Assembly: GCA_934511545.1 (NCBI GenBank)
Contig: CAKSWM010000088.1
Location: 1-6,322, forward strand
Source: an uncultured Oscillospiraceae bacterium
GTDB taxonomy: Bacteria; Bacillota; Clostridia; Oscillospirales; Oscillospiraceae
Reading direction: 5' to 3'
Length of the DNA: 6,322 bases
The translations under genes and the position numbers were made by a program. Below the pieces are notes generated by a model. That model saw only the letters and a list, made by a program, of their open reading frames with translations, did no database searches and had not been told where the DNA came from. Of this stretch, positions 1 through 6,067 are shown piece after piece. Position 1 is the stretch's first letter. Every line of letters begins with the position of its first letter.

Positions 1-1228
1 GATCTACCTTGCCGAGCTCCGCCATCTGCCAGATGACGCCGGTTTTCTCGAAAAGTCCGCGCAGATAGCCCACTATCTCGGCCGAAGCGTCGTTGCTGCC
101 GGATTTGCCGCGCGCACCCGTGAACTTGCACAGACCTACGCCATAGTTGAGCTTTGCGCTGTTGCGCTTCTCGCTGACCTCCGGGAAGTTCGGGTCAAAG
201 CCGTTGCAGACATCGGCGGAAATGCACAGGCTCTTTTCAAAGCAATGGCTGATGCTGACATTCTGGGTATCACAAATGTCCTGCATGAAGGTCTCAAACA
301 CCTGGCTCTGCATTCCGGATACGCCCTCGGAGCCGATCTCTTCCTTGTCCGCAAGCACGCATACCGCCGTCCGGCGAGGCATCTCGGTATCAAATATCGC
401 CGCGAGCTCTGCATAGGCGCAGACCCTGTCGTCGTGGCCGTAGCCCGCTATAAGGCTGCGGTCAATGCCCATATCGCGCACATCCATTGCGGGGACTGCC
501 TCAAGCTCCGCGGAGAGGAAGTCCTCCTCCGTGATCCCGTATCTGTCGGAAAGCAGGCTCATAACGGCAAGCTTCACCCTGTCGCTGCCGTCGTCCGCAT
601 AAGGCACGCTTCCGATGAGAAGATTCAGGTTCTCGCCGGGTATTGCTTCAGCCAGACTCTTTTTATTCTGGTCCGCGGCCAGATGCGGCAGAAGGTCGGT
701 TATGACAAATATCGGGTCGTCCTTATCGCGTCCTATGATGATCTCTACGGTGCGCCCGTCCTTCAGCGCGACAACGCCGTGCAGCTCAAGCGGTATCGCG
801 GTCCACTGATATTTCTTGATGCCGCCGTAATAGTGGGTTTTGAAGTAGCACAGCTCCGAGTCCTCGTACAGCGGGAGCTGCTTGAGGTCCAGTCTCGGCG
901 AATCGACATGGGCAGCGGCAATGTTCACGCCGTTTTCAAGACCCTCGGTCCCGATGACGGCAAGCATAAGTGCTTTTCCGCGGACGGACTGATATATCTT
1001 TGTCCCCGCCGGCAGCGCCATGCCGCGCCGGTATTCAACAAATCCCTTTTCCCGGGCCAGCCTGATCGCCTCACGGACGCATTCGCGCTCCGTACGGGCA
1101 GAGTCAAGAAAGCTCTTGTAGCCCTCGCAGTAGTCGTCGCATGCGGCGCGCTCCTCCGCGTTTATAAGGTCATAGCCGTTCTTCTGAGTATAGAACAGCT
1201 CCTTGCGGAAATCTCTTTTTTCTTCCAT
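1..1228 (-). CDS. apeA: M18 family aminopeptidase (type 1), C-terminus cut by the left edge
   Basis: This is a cytosolic dinuclear zinc aminopeptidase of family M18, which removes N-terminal residues from peptides. 409 codons are visible; the family usually has about 430-470 residues, so roughly the last 50 are missing. Family motifs read from the minus strand are AAHVDSPRLDLK at about 105-116 (His107 and Asp109 region), THYYGGIKKYQW at 131-142, GYGHDDRVCAY at 262-272 (Asp266 the probable bridging zinc ligand), DKEEIGSEG at 294-302 (Glu-Glu pair with the catalytic base), SADVCNG at 337-343 and GKSGSNDASAE at 374-384. The last zinc ligand His is expected beyond the edge. The ATG at 1228 is chosen because AAGGAGG (1237-1243) lies 8 nt upstream, inside the end of the tsaC-coaE frame, whose stop is 3 nt away. 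Translation is therefore probably coupled. The assignment to type 1 (apeA) over type 2 is from motif resemblance. Confidence 0.93.
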   Translation of the reverse strand, partial: MEEKRDFRKELFYTQKNGYDLINAEERAACDDYCEGYKSFLDSARTERECVREAIRLAREKGFVEYRRGMALPAGTKIYQSVRGKALMLAVIGTEGLENGVNIAAAHVDSPRLDLKQLPLYEDSELCYFKTHYYGGIKKYQWTAIPLELHGVVALKDGRTVEIIIGRDKDDPIFVITDLLPHLAADQNKKSLAEAIPGENLNLLIGSVPYADDGSDRVKLAVMSLLSDRYGITEEDFLSAELEAVPAMDVRDMGIDRSLIAGYGHDDRVCAYAELAAIFDTEMPRRTAVCVLADKEEIGSEGVSGMQSQVFETFMQDICDTQNVSISHCFEKSLCISADVCNGFDPNFPEVSEKRNSAKLNYGVGLCKFTGARGKSGSNDASAEIVGYLRGLFEKTGVIWQMAELGKVD

Positions 1229-1231
1229 TGT

Positions 1232-2443
1232 TTATTCCTCCTTCAGCAATTTGCCGAACAGTTTTTCACATTTATCCTGAAACTGCTCATACGTCCCGTC
1301 ATTGTTTATGACATGTCCGCAGTTTTCTTCAAAGTATTCGTTGCTCTTCTGCGCCTCTATCCTCATGCGGGCATACTCTCCGGTTATGCCCTCGCGCAGC
1401 ATGAGCCGCTTTACGCGGTCCTCCGTCGGCGCTATTATTCCCACGGTCGTCCTGCACCGCGGCGCGATCCCGCTCTCCAGAAGCGCTATCGCGTCTATCG
1501 CTGCGTATTTTCCGCCGCGCTTTGCCCAGTCCAGCAGCCGTCTCTCAACTTCGTTGTTCACATACTTGTGAGTTATCCTGTTCAGGTCCGAAAGCGCTGT
1601 GCCGTCGGAAAACACAACGTTGCCGAGGGCTTTGCGGTCAAGTTCATCGCCGTTATAAACAGGGCCAAAGCGTTCCGTCAATTCTTCCTTCATTTCCCTG
1701 CTTGACCGGGTAAGCTCGTGATAGACCGCGTCGCAGTCTACGACAAGCGCGCCCAGCCCCTCAAGTACGTTCAGAGCCGTCGTCTTTCCGCAGCCCGTTC
1801 CGCCGGTAACACCGATTATTACAAGTCCTTCGACAAGCGTCTTTTCGATCTCATCCATGGGTATCGCTCCTTTTCTGATAAGCGTACACGGCGAGGTGCT
1901 GAAATCGATTATCGTTGATTCCACGCCAAGAGCGCACTCGCCGCCGTCGATCACCGCGTCGATATGTCCGTCGAAATATTCCATTACCTTTTCCGCCGTT
2001 TTCGGGCTTTCCTCTCCGCTCGGGTTGGCGGAGGGTGCCGCCAGCGGCAGTCCGGTCTGCTCGAGCAGCTCAAGCGTCAGCGGATGATCCGGACAGCGCA
2101 GCCCGACGGTGGGACCTCCCGCCGTCACGATCTCCGGTATCCCGGAAGCCGACGTCATGACCAGCGTCAGCGGGCCCGGCCAGTATTTCTCCGCCAGTAC
2201 ACGCGCCCCCCGGGGCACATCTGTCCAGTATTTTTCCATATCTGCCGCACCGCTCACCATCAGCGAAAGAGGCTTCTGTCCCGGACGTCCCTTGACCTCG
2301 TATATCCGCGCGACGGCGGCGGCGTCAAGCCCGTTTCCCGCAAGGCCATAAACCGTTTCAGTCGGCACGGCCACAAGCCCTCCGCTTTTTATGACCTGTG
2401 CAGCTTCGGCAATATCTCCCTGCTTTACTAACAGAGTTTTCAT
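1232..2443 (-). CDS. tsaC-coaE: TsaC/Sua5-CoaE fusion: threonylcarbamoyl-AMP synthase plus dephospho-CoA kinase
   Basis: One uninterrupted 403-residue frame carries two enzymes normally encoded separately. Residues 1 to about 204 are a TsaC/YrdC domain, which makes threonylcarbamoyl-AMP from threonine, bicarbonate and ATP for the tRNA t6A37 modification: PTETVYGLAGN at 27-37, KGRPGQKPLS at 51-60, PSANPSG at 137-143 and VESTIID at 174-180. Residues from about 207 to 403 are CoaE, which phosphorylates dephospho-CoA: P-loop GGTGCGKT at 214-221, VDCDAVYHEL at 235-244, LLESGI at 321-326, RIEAQKS at 361-367 and VINND at 378-382. Each half has the length of a stand-alone enzyme, and almost no linker separates them. 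The start ATG at 2443 lies 3 nt after the prfA stop and has only a weak ribosome binding site, so coupling to prfA is likely. A good internal start sits at codon 196. Domain identities are secure; bifunctionality is inferred. Confidence 0.93.
   Translation of the reverse strand: MKTLLVKQGDIAEAAQVIKSGGLVAVPTETVYGLAGNGLDAAAVARIYEVKGRPGQKPLSLMVSGAADMEKYWTDVPRGARVLAEKYWPGPLTLVMTSASGIPEIVTAGGPTVGLRCPDHPLTLELLEQTGLPLAAPSANPSGEESPKTAEKVMEYFDGHIDAVIDGGECALGVESTIIDFSTSPCTLIRKGAIPMDEIEKTLVEGLVIIGVTGGTGCGKTTALNVLEGLGALVVDCDAVYHELTRSSREMKEELTERFGPVYNGDELDRKALGNVVFSDGTALSDLNRITHKYVNNEVERRLLDWAKRGGKYAAIDAIALLESGIAPRCRTTVGIIAPTEDRVKRLMLREGITGEYARMRIEAQKSNEYFEENCGHVINNDGTYEQFQDKCEKLFGKLLKEE
1856..1874 (-). 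promoter_or_regulatory. Internal ribosome binding site and ATG at the TsaC-CoaE junction
   Basis: On the minus strand AAAAGGAG (1874-1867) is followed by 8 nt and an in-frame ATG at 1858-1856, codon 196 of the fusion. Starting there would give a 208-residue product, MDEIEKTLVEG followed by the complete CoaE domain. The site is better than the weak one in front of the fusion's own first codon. It may produce free CoaE as well as the fusion, or be a relic of a separate coaE gene. The sequence is seen; its use is inferred. Confidence 0.5.
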
Positions 2444-2446
2444 CTT

Positions 2447-3508
2447 TCAATCGACCTGCGCTTTCATTTTTTCGGCCTGATCCGCGGTCACGAGAGCGTC
2501 GATCAGCTCGTCAAGCGCACCGTTCATGATCTGCTCGATCTTGTACAGCGTCAGACCTATCCGGTGATCGGTGACTCTTCCCTGCGGAAAATTATAGGTC
2601 CGGATACGCTCGGAGCGGTCACCCGTTCCGACCTGGCTCTTTCTTTCCGCGGCAATGGCGGCATTCTGCTTTCGCTGCTCCTCCTCATAGAGCCGCGAGG
2701 CAAGTATTTTCATCGCACGGTCGCGGTTTTTATGCTGGCTGCGCTCATCCTGACATTCAACAACGGTGCCGGTCGGCAGATGCGTTATGCGTATGGCGCT
2801 CTCTGTCTTGTTGACATGCTGTCCGCCCGCGCCGGAGGACCGGAATGTATCGATCTGGAGATCTGCGGGATTGATCTCAAAATCCACCTCGTCCATCTCC
2901 GGCAGAACGGCGACGGTAACGGTGCTTGTGTGTATCCTGCCGGAGGCCTCGGTATCCGGAACGCGCTGGACCCTGTGGACGCCGCTTTCAAATTTCAGAC
3001 GGGAATATGCTCCCTCGCCCTCTATTATAAAGCTTACCTCCTTGATGCCGCCGATCTCGGTCTCATTTATATTTGCTATCTCCGTTTTCCAGCCCTTTGA
3101 CTCGGCATACATTGAATACATGCGGTAAAGGCTCCCGGCGAACAGCGCCGCCTCTTCCCCGCCCGCTCCGCCGCGGATCTCAACGATGACGTTTTTTTCG
3201 TCATTTGGGTCGCGCGGCAGCAGAAGCACTTTCAGTTCCTGTTCGGTCTGTTCCATTCCTGCTTTTGCGGATTCATACTCCGCCTGCGCAAACTCCCTGA
3301 AGTCAGGATCGCTCGTCAGCTCCAGAGCATCGTTCATGTCGGAACGAAAGCGTTCGTAACGCCTGTAAGCCTCCACGACCGGAGTCAATTGCTTCTGCTC
3401 TCTGGCATACTTCGCATATAGGGCCGAATCCGTGTATACCTCCGGAGTAGTCATCCTCTGCTGCAAATCCGCATATTTTTCCTCGATCTGTTTCAGCTTT
3501 TCAAGCAT
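2447..3508 (-). CDS. prfA: Peptide chain release factor 1 (RF1)
   Basis: RF1 recognises UAG and UAA stop codons in the ribosomal A site and triggers release of the finished protein. The 353 residues match the usual length of about 355-360. The N-terminal helical domain is followed by [15 protein letters not shown] at 111-125, the codon-recognition loop PDT at 184-186 (the P-x-T form marks RF1; RF2 has SPF) within [14 protein letters not shown], and the catalytic GGQ at 228-230 within [27 protein letters not shown] at 255-266 is also typical. The start at 3508 is supported by GAGAGGA (3517-3523) with about 9 nt spacing. It is the first gene of a leftward operon, with tsaC-coaE starting 3 nt after its TGA stop. 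prmC, the methyltransferase for the GGQ glutamine that often follows prfA, is not in this window. Confidence 0.98.
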   Translation of the reverse strand: MLEKLKQIEEKYADLQQRMTTPEVYTDSALYAKYAREQKQLTPVVEAYRRYERFRSDMNDALELTSDPDFREFAQAEYESAKAGMEQTEQELKVLLLPRDPNDEKNVIVEIRGGAGGEEAALFAGSLYRMYSMYAESKGWKTEIANINETEIGGIKEVSFIIEGEGAYSRLKFESGVHRVQRVPDTEASGRIHTSTVTVAVLPEMDEVDFEINPADLQIDTFRSSGAGGQHVNKTESAIRITHLPTGTVVECQDERSQHKNRDRAMKILASRLYEEEQRKQNAAIAAERKSQVGTGDRSERIRTYNFPQGRVTDHRIGLTLYKIEQIMNGALDELIDALVTADQAEKMKAQVD

Positions 3509-3543
3509 TTGAAGTATCCTCTCAATTCAGTTTCCGACTATTA

Positions 3544-3572
3544 ATATTATCACAGTCAATTTTTATTGTAAA
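3544..3572 (-). promoter_or_regulatory. Sigma-A-type promoter of the prfA operon, extended -10
   Basis: Read on the minus strand, TTTACA (3572-3567) is the -35 box, followed by a 17-nt spacer and the -10 box TAATAT (3549-3544). A TG dinucleotide sits one base before the -10, giving an extended -10 element. Transcription should begin near 3536-3538, leaving a leader of about 30 nt that carries the prfA ribosome binding site. The surrounding stretch is clearly AT-rich. No regulator site was recognised. Confidence 0.75.
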
Positions 3573-3629
3573 TAGTCCTCTTCCACATTCGCCCTCACTC
3601 AGGTTCCGAAAACGAAACTCTTTTACCCA

Positions 3630-3658
3630 TTGACATAGTAGGTGAGTTGGGTTACTCT
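3630..3658 (+). promoter_or_regulatory. Probable promoter of the MOSC gene
   Basis: A perfect -35 box TTGACA (3630-3635) is followed by a 17-nt spacer and a poor -10 box TACTCT (3653-3658, 3 of 6 consensus positions). Transcription would start near 3665 and give a leader of about 53 nt. The strong -35 with a weak -10 could mean dependence on an activator, or that the true -10 is offset. It lies about 60 bp from the divergent prfA promoter and does not overlap it. Confidence 0.5.
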
Positions 3659-3717
3659 TTATCTGCCATCCGGACGATCGAGGCGCCGTGGCAATAAACC
3701 ATCAGGAGGCAATGTGT

Positions 3718-4173
3718 ATGGCACATGTAGCCGCTGTCTGTATCAGCGAGAAAAAAGGAACCATGAAGCATGAAGTACCGGAGATCTCAGTAAAAAAGAA
3801 TCATGGCATTATCGGAGATGCGCACGCCGGTAACTGGCATCGGCAGATCAGTCTGCTTGGAAAGGAAAGCGTCAATAAAATACGCAGCAGCTTTCCGGAT
3901 ATCCCCACAGGCGCCTTTGCCGAGAATATACTGACCGAGGGCATCACCCTGTATGAACTTCCCGTAGGCACAAAGCTCAGGGTCGGCAAGACTCTGCTGG
4001 AGATAACGCAGATCGGGAAAGAATGTCACGCCGCCTGCGCAATACGCCGTCAGGTCGGCGACTGCGTAATGCCAAGAGAAGGCGTTTTCGCCATTGTGCT
4101 GGAGGAGGGCTCCATCCGCAGCGGCGACGCTGTTACTATTGAGAATATAGTCACAGCAGCACCGGACCGTTGA
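3718..4173 (+). CDS. Small MOSC-domain protein (molybdenum cofactor sulfurase C-terminal-like)
   Basis: A single-domain protein of 151 residues. MOSC domains are linked to molybdenum or tungsten cofactor handling and to sulfur carriage on a conserved cysteine; the role of this stand-alone form is not established. Typical segments are ISEKKGT at 9-15, GDAHAGNWHRQISLL at 33-47, GAFAENILTEGI at 65-76, LPVGTKL at 81-87, and the cysteine-rich GKECHAACAI at 100-109 followed by GDCVMPREGVFA at 114-125 (Cys103, Cys107, Cys116). There is no signal peptide or membrane segment, so it should be cytosolic. I prefer the ATG at 3718 because AGGAGG (3704-3709) then has an 8-nt spacer. The in-frame ATG at 3712 would leave 2 nt, and the GTG at 3688 lies upstream of that site. 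It appears to be a one-gene transcription unit with no cofactor genes beside it. Confidence 0.9.
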   Translation: MAHVAAVCISEKKGTMKHEVPEISVKKNHGIIGDAHAGNWHRQISLLGKESVNKIRSSFPDIPTGAFAENILTEGITLYELPVGTKLRVGKTLLEITQIGKECHAACAIRRQVGDCVMPREGVFAIVLEEGSIRSGDAVTIENIVTAAPDR

Positions 4174-4188
4174 AATTTTCTTTCCCGC

Positions 4189-4211
4189 CGCTTGACAATG
4201 TCATGCAAGCG
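4189..4211. promoter_or_regulatory. Inverted repeat over the -35 box of the abrB-ABC promoter (candidate operator 1)
   Basis: The perfect 6-bp arms CGCTTG (4189-4194) and CAAGCG (4206-4211) are separated by 11 nt. A second perfect dyad, TGACA-A-TGTCA (4193-4203), is nested inside. Together they cover the -35 hexamer. A regulator bound here would block RNA polymerase. The symmetry is seen; the operator role is inferred. Confidence 0.45.
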
Positions 4212-4220
4212 AAGTATGAT
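4192..4220 (+). promoter_or_regulatory. Strong sigma-A-type promoter of the abrB-ABC operon
   Basis: The -35 box TTGACA (4192-4197) is perfect, the spacer is 17 nt, and the -10 box TATGAT (4215-4220) matches 5 of 6 consensus positions. Transcription should begin near 4226-4228, giving a leader of about 28 nt that contains the GGGAGGA ribosome binding site (4244-4250). It begins only 18 nt after the MOSC stop codon, with no terminator hairpin seen between them, so some MOSC read-through is possible. Confidence 0.8.
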
Positions 4221-4231
4221 TAGTTATACTT
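4212..4231. promoter_or_regulatory. Inverted repeat over the -10 box and start point (candidate operator 2)
   Basis: The perfect 6-bp arms AAGTAT (4212-4217) and ATACTT (4226-4231) are separated by 8 nt. The dyad covers the -10 hexamer and the expected transcription start. It begins exactly where the first dyad ends; the two centres are about 21-22 bp apart, roughly two helical turns. This is a plausible binding site for the AbrB-fold protein encoded just downstream. The role is inferred. Confidence 0.45.
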
Positions 4232-4254
4232 TTCTTACTCAGTGGGAGGAAATT

Positions 4255-4467
4255 ATGTTCAAGGACGATAAATACGCCGGCAGCGTCAGAGTCGGCGAAA
4301 AAGGACAGATCGTAATTCCCAAGACGCTTCGCGACATGTTCGGCATCAGCTCCGGGGATACGCTGCTGATACTCGGCGATCAGGAACGCGGGATCGCAAT
4401 CCTTCCGAACTGGAGCCTGGACCAGTTTCTCGGTCAGGCTCAGAAGGGGGACGACGGGCATGAGTGA
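4255..4467 (+). CDS. AbrB/MazE/SpoVT-family DNA-binding regulator
   Basis: This 70-residue protein has the swapped-hairpin AbrB DNA-binding domain. Residues about 10-50 read GSVRVGEKGQIVIPKTLRDM, then FGISSGDTLLILGD and RGIAILP, matching the family pattern of a basic strand, G-Q-I-V-I-P and a hydrophobic C-terminal strand. Such proteins bind DNA as dimers and act as transition-state regulators or antitoxins. The start at 4255 is set by GGGAGGA (4244-4250) and by the position of the promoter; a longer frame beginning at 4192 would overlap the -35 box. The stop overlaps the ABC ATPase start by 8 nt, so the two are coupled. No toxin gene is adjacent, and the neighbours point to a local regulator of the transporter. 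Two inverted repeats over the promoter are candidate autoregulatory sites. Confidence 0.9.
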   Translation: MFKDDKYAGSVRVGEKGQIVIPKTLRDMFGISSGDTLLILGDQERGIAILPNWSLDQFLGQAQKGDDGHE

Positions 4468-5197
4468 AAACGCGATCGAGATCAGAGAGCTTTCAAAAAG
4501 CTACAAGCAGCGCACGGTAGTTGACAAGCTGTCTCTCGATATAAAAAAGGGAGAGTTTTTCGCTCTGCTGGGGCCCAACGGAGCCGGTAAAACAACCACG
4601 ATACGCATGCTCTGCTGTCTGCTCCGTCCGGACGGCGGAGACGCTCATCTCGGCGGCAGCAGCATCATGTCGGATCCGGAGGCGGTAAAGCAGAGGATCA
4701 ATCTTTCGCCGCAGGAAACGGCGGTCGCCTCCAAGCTGAGCGTGAGAGAAAATCTTGAGCTTATCGCCCGCATCTACGGCATGAACAAGGCGGAGGCAAA
4801 AGCGGCAGCTGCCGGGTCAATGGAGCGTTTCGGCCTTTCCGACCGAGCCGGAGACAGGGCAAAATCGCTTTCCGGCGGCATGCAGCGCAGTCTCAGCATC
4901 GCGATGGCGCTTATCTCCGACCCGGAGATCGTCTTTCTCGACGAGCCCACACTCGGCCTCGACGTAAGGGCACGAAGGGCTCTTTGGAAAAATCTGCTGG
5001 AGCTCAAGGGCAAAAAGACGGTTATTCTGACAACGCACTATCTTGAGGAGGCCGAGGCTCTCTCCGACCGCATCGGCATCATGTATAAAGGCTCGCTGCG
5101 AGCGCTTGGCACCGCCGATGAGATCATTGAAATGTCCGGCAAGGACAGTTTTGAGGATGCATTTCTTGAGTTGACTGACGGAGGTGACCTGGTATGA
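4460..5197 (+). CDS. ABC transporter ATP-binding protein (ABC-2/DrrA-like exporter type)
   Basis: This cytosolic ATPase subunit of 245 residues powers the permease encoded next. All nucleotide-binding motifs are intact: Walker A GPNGAGKT at 38-45, Q-loop Gln85 in NLSPQETA, signature LSGGMQR at 137-143, Walker B IVFLDEP at 157-163, D-loop LGLD at 165-168 and switch His193 in TTHYLEEAE. The short length and single nucleotide-binding domain fit the DrrA/NatA-like group, whose substrates include drugs, lipids, peptides and ions; the substrate here cannot be read from sequence. The ATG at 4460 lies inside the end of the abrB gene (8-nt overlap), with a G-rich site AAGGGGG (4444-4450) 9 nt upstream. 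Its TGA overlaps the permease ATG as ATGA. It should work as a dimer. Confidence 0.96.
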   Translation: MSENAIEIRELSKSYKQRTVVDKLSLDIKKGEFFALLGPNGAGKTTTIRMLCCLLRPDGGDAHLGGSSIMSDPEAVKQRINLSPQETAVASKLSVRENLELIARIYGMNKAEAKAAAAGSMERFGLSDRAGDRAKSLSGGMQRSLSIAMALISDPEIVFLDEPTLGLDVRARRALWKNLLELKGKKTVILTTHYLEEAEALSDRIGIMYKGSLRALGTADEIIEMSGKDSFEDAFLELTDGGDLV

Positions 5198-5925
5198 GAG
5201 CGCTTTCATTCTCTTCACGCTGCGCAAAGGAAATACTGCGCGATCCGCTGACGCTTATCTTCGGGGTGGGTTTGCCCGTTGTTCTGCTGTATTTCATACA
5301 TCTGCTGTCTTCGAATGTCCCAACCGGAAATAACGCGTTTGAATTATCGAACTTCGCTCCCGGCATGGCGGTTTTCAGCTTTTCGTTCATCTCACTGTTC
5401 ACGGCGCTGCTGATATCCGGCGACAGGACCAGTTCGTTTCTTCCCAGACTTTTTGCCTCGCCAATGATGCCGGGCGAATTCATGCTGGGCTATGCTCTGC
5501 CCATGCTTCCCGTCGCGTTGGCACAGGGCGTGGTCTGCTTCGCATTTGCGTTTATTCTCGGTCTTGACTTTACCGTAAACGTATTCGCCGCTCTGCTGGT
5601 ACTTATCCCCGTTGCGGCGATGTATATCTCCTTCGGTATGCTGTTCGGCTCCGCTTTTGCCGACAAACAGGTCGGTGCAATTTTCTCAATATTCGTCAAT
5701 CTTACGACATGGCTGTCCGGCACATGGTTCGAGCTTGAGCTCATCGGTGGGCCTCTGGAAACAATCGGATATCTCCTGCCGTTTTCCCACGCAGTAAAAG
5801 CCGTGAGCTGCACCCTGAACGGCAGCTACAGCGAGCTTTTCCCGCATCTTGCCTGGGTGATAGGCTACGCCGTCGCCGTCTCGATCCCGGCGGTTCTCAT
5901 CTTTAAGCGAAAAATGCGCGGATGA
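5194..5925 (+). CDS. ABC-2 type permease, six membrane helices
   Basis: This is the membrane subunit of the exporter, 243 residues. Hydrophobic segments lie at about 19-40, 54-75, 96-123, 127-152, 159-178 and 216-237, the six-helix layout of ABC-2 permeases. The N-terminus has basic residues (Arg2, Arg9, Lys12, Arg16) and no cleavable signal peptide, so it should face the cytosol. A cytosolic loop with basic residues follows helix 2 (GDRTSSFLPRLFASP, 76-90), as is usual where the ATPase docks, and the C-terminus KRKMRG is basic. GGAGGTGA (5180-5187), 6 nt before the ATG, is an excellent ribosome binding site, and the start overlaps the ATPase stop by 4 nt. Only one permease gene is present, so a homodimer is expected. 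The substrate is unknown. Confidence 0.93.
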   Translation: MRALSFSSRCAKEILRDPLTLIFGVGLPVVLLYFIHLLSSNVPTGNNAFELSNFAPGMAVFSFSFISLFTALLISGDRTSSFLPRLFASPMMPGEFMLGYALPMLPVALAQGVVCFAFAFILGLDFTVNVFAALLVLIPVAAMYISFGMLFGSAFADKQVGAIFSIFVNLTTWLSGTWFELELIGGPLETIGYLLPFSHAVKAVSCTLNGSYSELFPHLAWVIGYAVAVSIPAVLIFKRKMRG

Positions 5926-5977
5926 GCCGGATCGCGGTCAGGGCGCTTTGCATAAACGCATTCCTTTCGCAGACCGG

Positions 5978-6007
5978 AGCGGCCGCCAGAGTGGCGGCCG
6001 CTTTTCT
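5978..6007 (+). terminator. Rho-independent terminator of the abrB-ABC operon
   Basis: A perfect 10-bp stem AGCGGCCGCC (5978-5987) pairs with GGCGGCCGCT (5993-6002) around the 5-nt loop AGAGT, followed by a short T-rich run (6002-6007, TTTTCT). It lies 52 nt after the permease stop. The stem is very GC-rich; the T tract is short and interrupted by one C, so termination may be incomplete. Confidence 0.85.
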
Positions 6008-6067
6008 GTAGCAGTGATTTGACCGGTAACTGCATTACGCTGTTAAAAATATGGATTTTCATTGCCA

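Larger units (their letters stand above)
3509..3717. other. Divergent intergenic region between prfA and the MOSC gene
   Basis: These 209 nt contain no credible gene. They hold the leftward prfA promoter (3544-3572) and the rightward MOSC promoter (3630-3658). Two near-identical decamers in the same orientation, CAGTTTCCGA (3528-3537) and CAGGTTCCGA (3600-3609), lie 72 bp apart on either side of the prfA promoter. The MOSC leader could form a short imperfect hairpin: TGCCA (3664-3668) with TGGCA (3689-3693), and CGG (3671-3673) with CCG (3686-3688). No known riboswitch was recognised. Confidence 0.5.

Noticed and set aside
245..1705. A 486-codon plus-strand open frame opposite the aminopeptidase and coaE
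   Set aside because: It lies antisense to two well-recognised genes, has no domain-like pattern, no convincing ribosome binding site, and straddles a gene boundary. Long antisense frames are common in GC-rich coding DNA with few TA-containing codons.
2564..3100. A 178-codon plus-strand open frame opposite prfA
   Set aside because: It is a shadow of prfA on the other strand, with no recognisable family and no initiation signals.
3688..3717. A longer MOSC start at GTG 3688 or ATG 3712
   Set aside because: GTG 3688 precedes the only good ribosome binding site (3704-3709), and ATG 3712 is only 2 nt from it. ATG 3718 has ideal 8-nt spacing and fits the family N-terminus.
3590..3717. A molybdenum cofactor riboswitch in front of the MOSC gene
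   Set aside because: The leader after the predicted start point is only about 53 nt, shorter than that riboswitch, and I could not find its conserved core. Only a short imperfect hairpin is visible.
4192..4254. A longer start for the AbrB-fold protein from 4192
   Set aside because: The extra residues would come from the -35 and -10 promoter boxes, and the good ribosome binding site at 4244-4250 selects ATG 4255.
4255..4467. An antitoxin of a toxin-antitoxin pair (MazE-like)
   Set aside because: The fold fits, but the next gene is an ABC ATPase and no small toxin-like frame lies on either side, so a local transcription regulator is more likely.
5979..6001. Two NotI sites (GCGGCCGC) close together, as in a cloning vector
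   Set aside because: They are the two arms of the terminator stem, and the palindromic core makes the duplication automatic. The flanking sequence is ordinary chromosomal DNA with no vector features.
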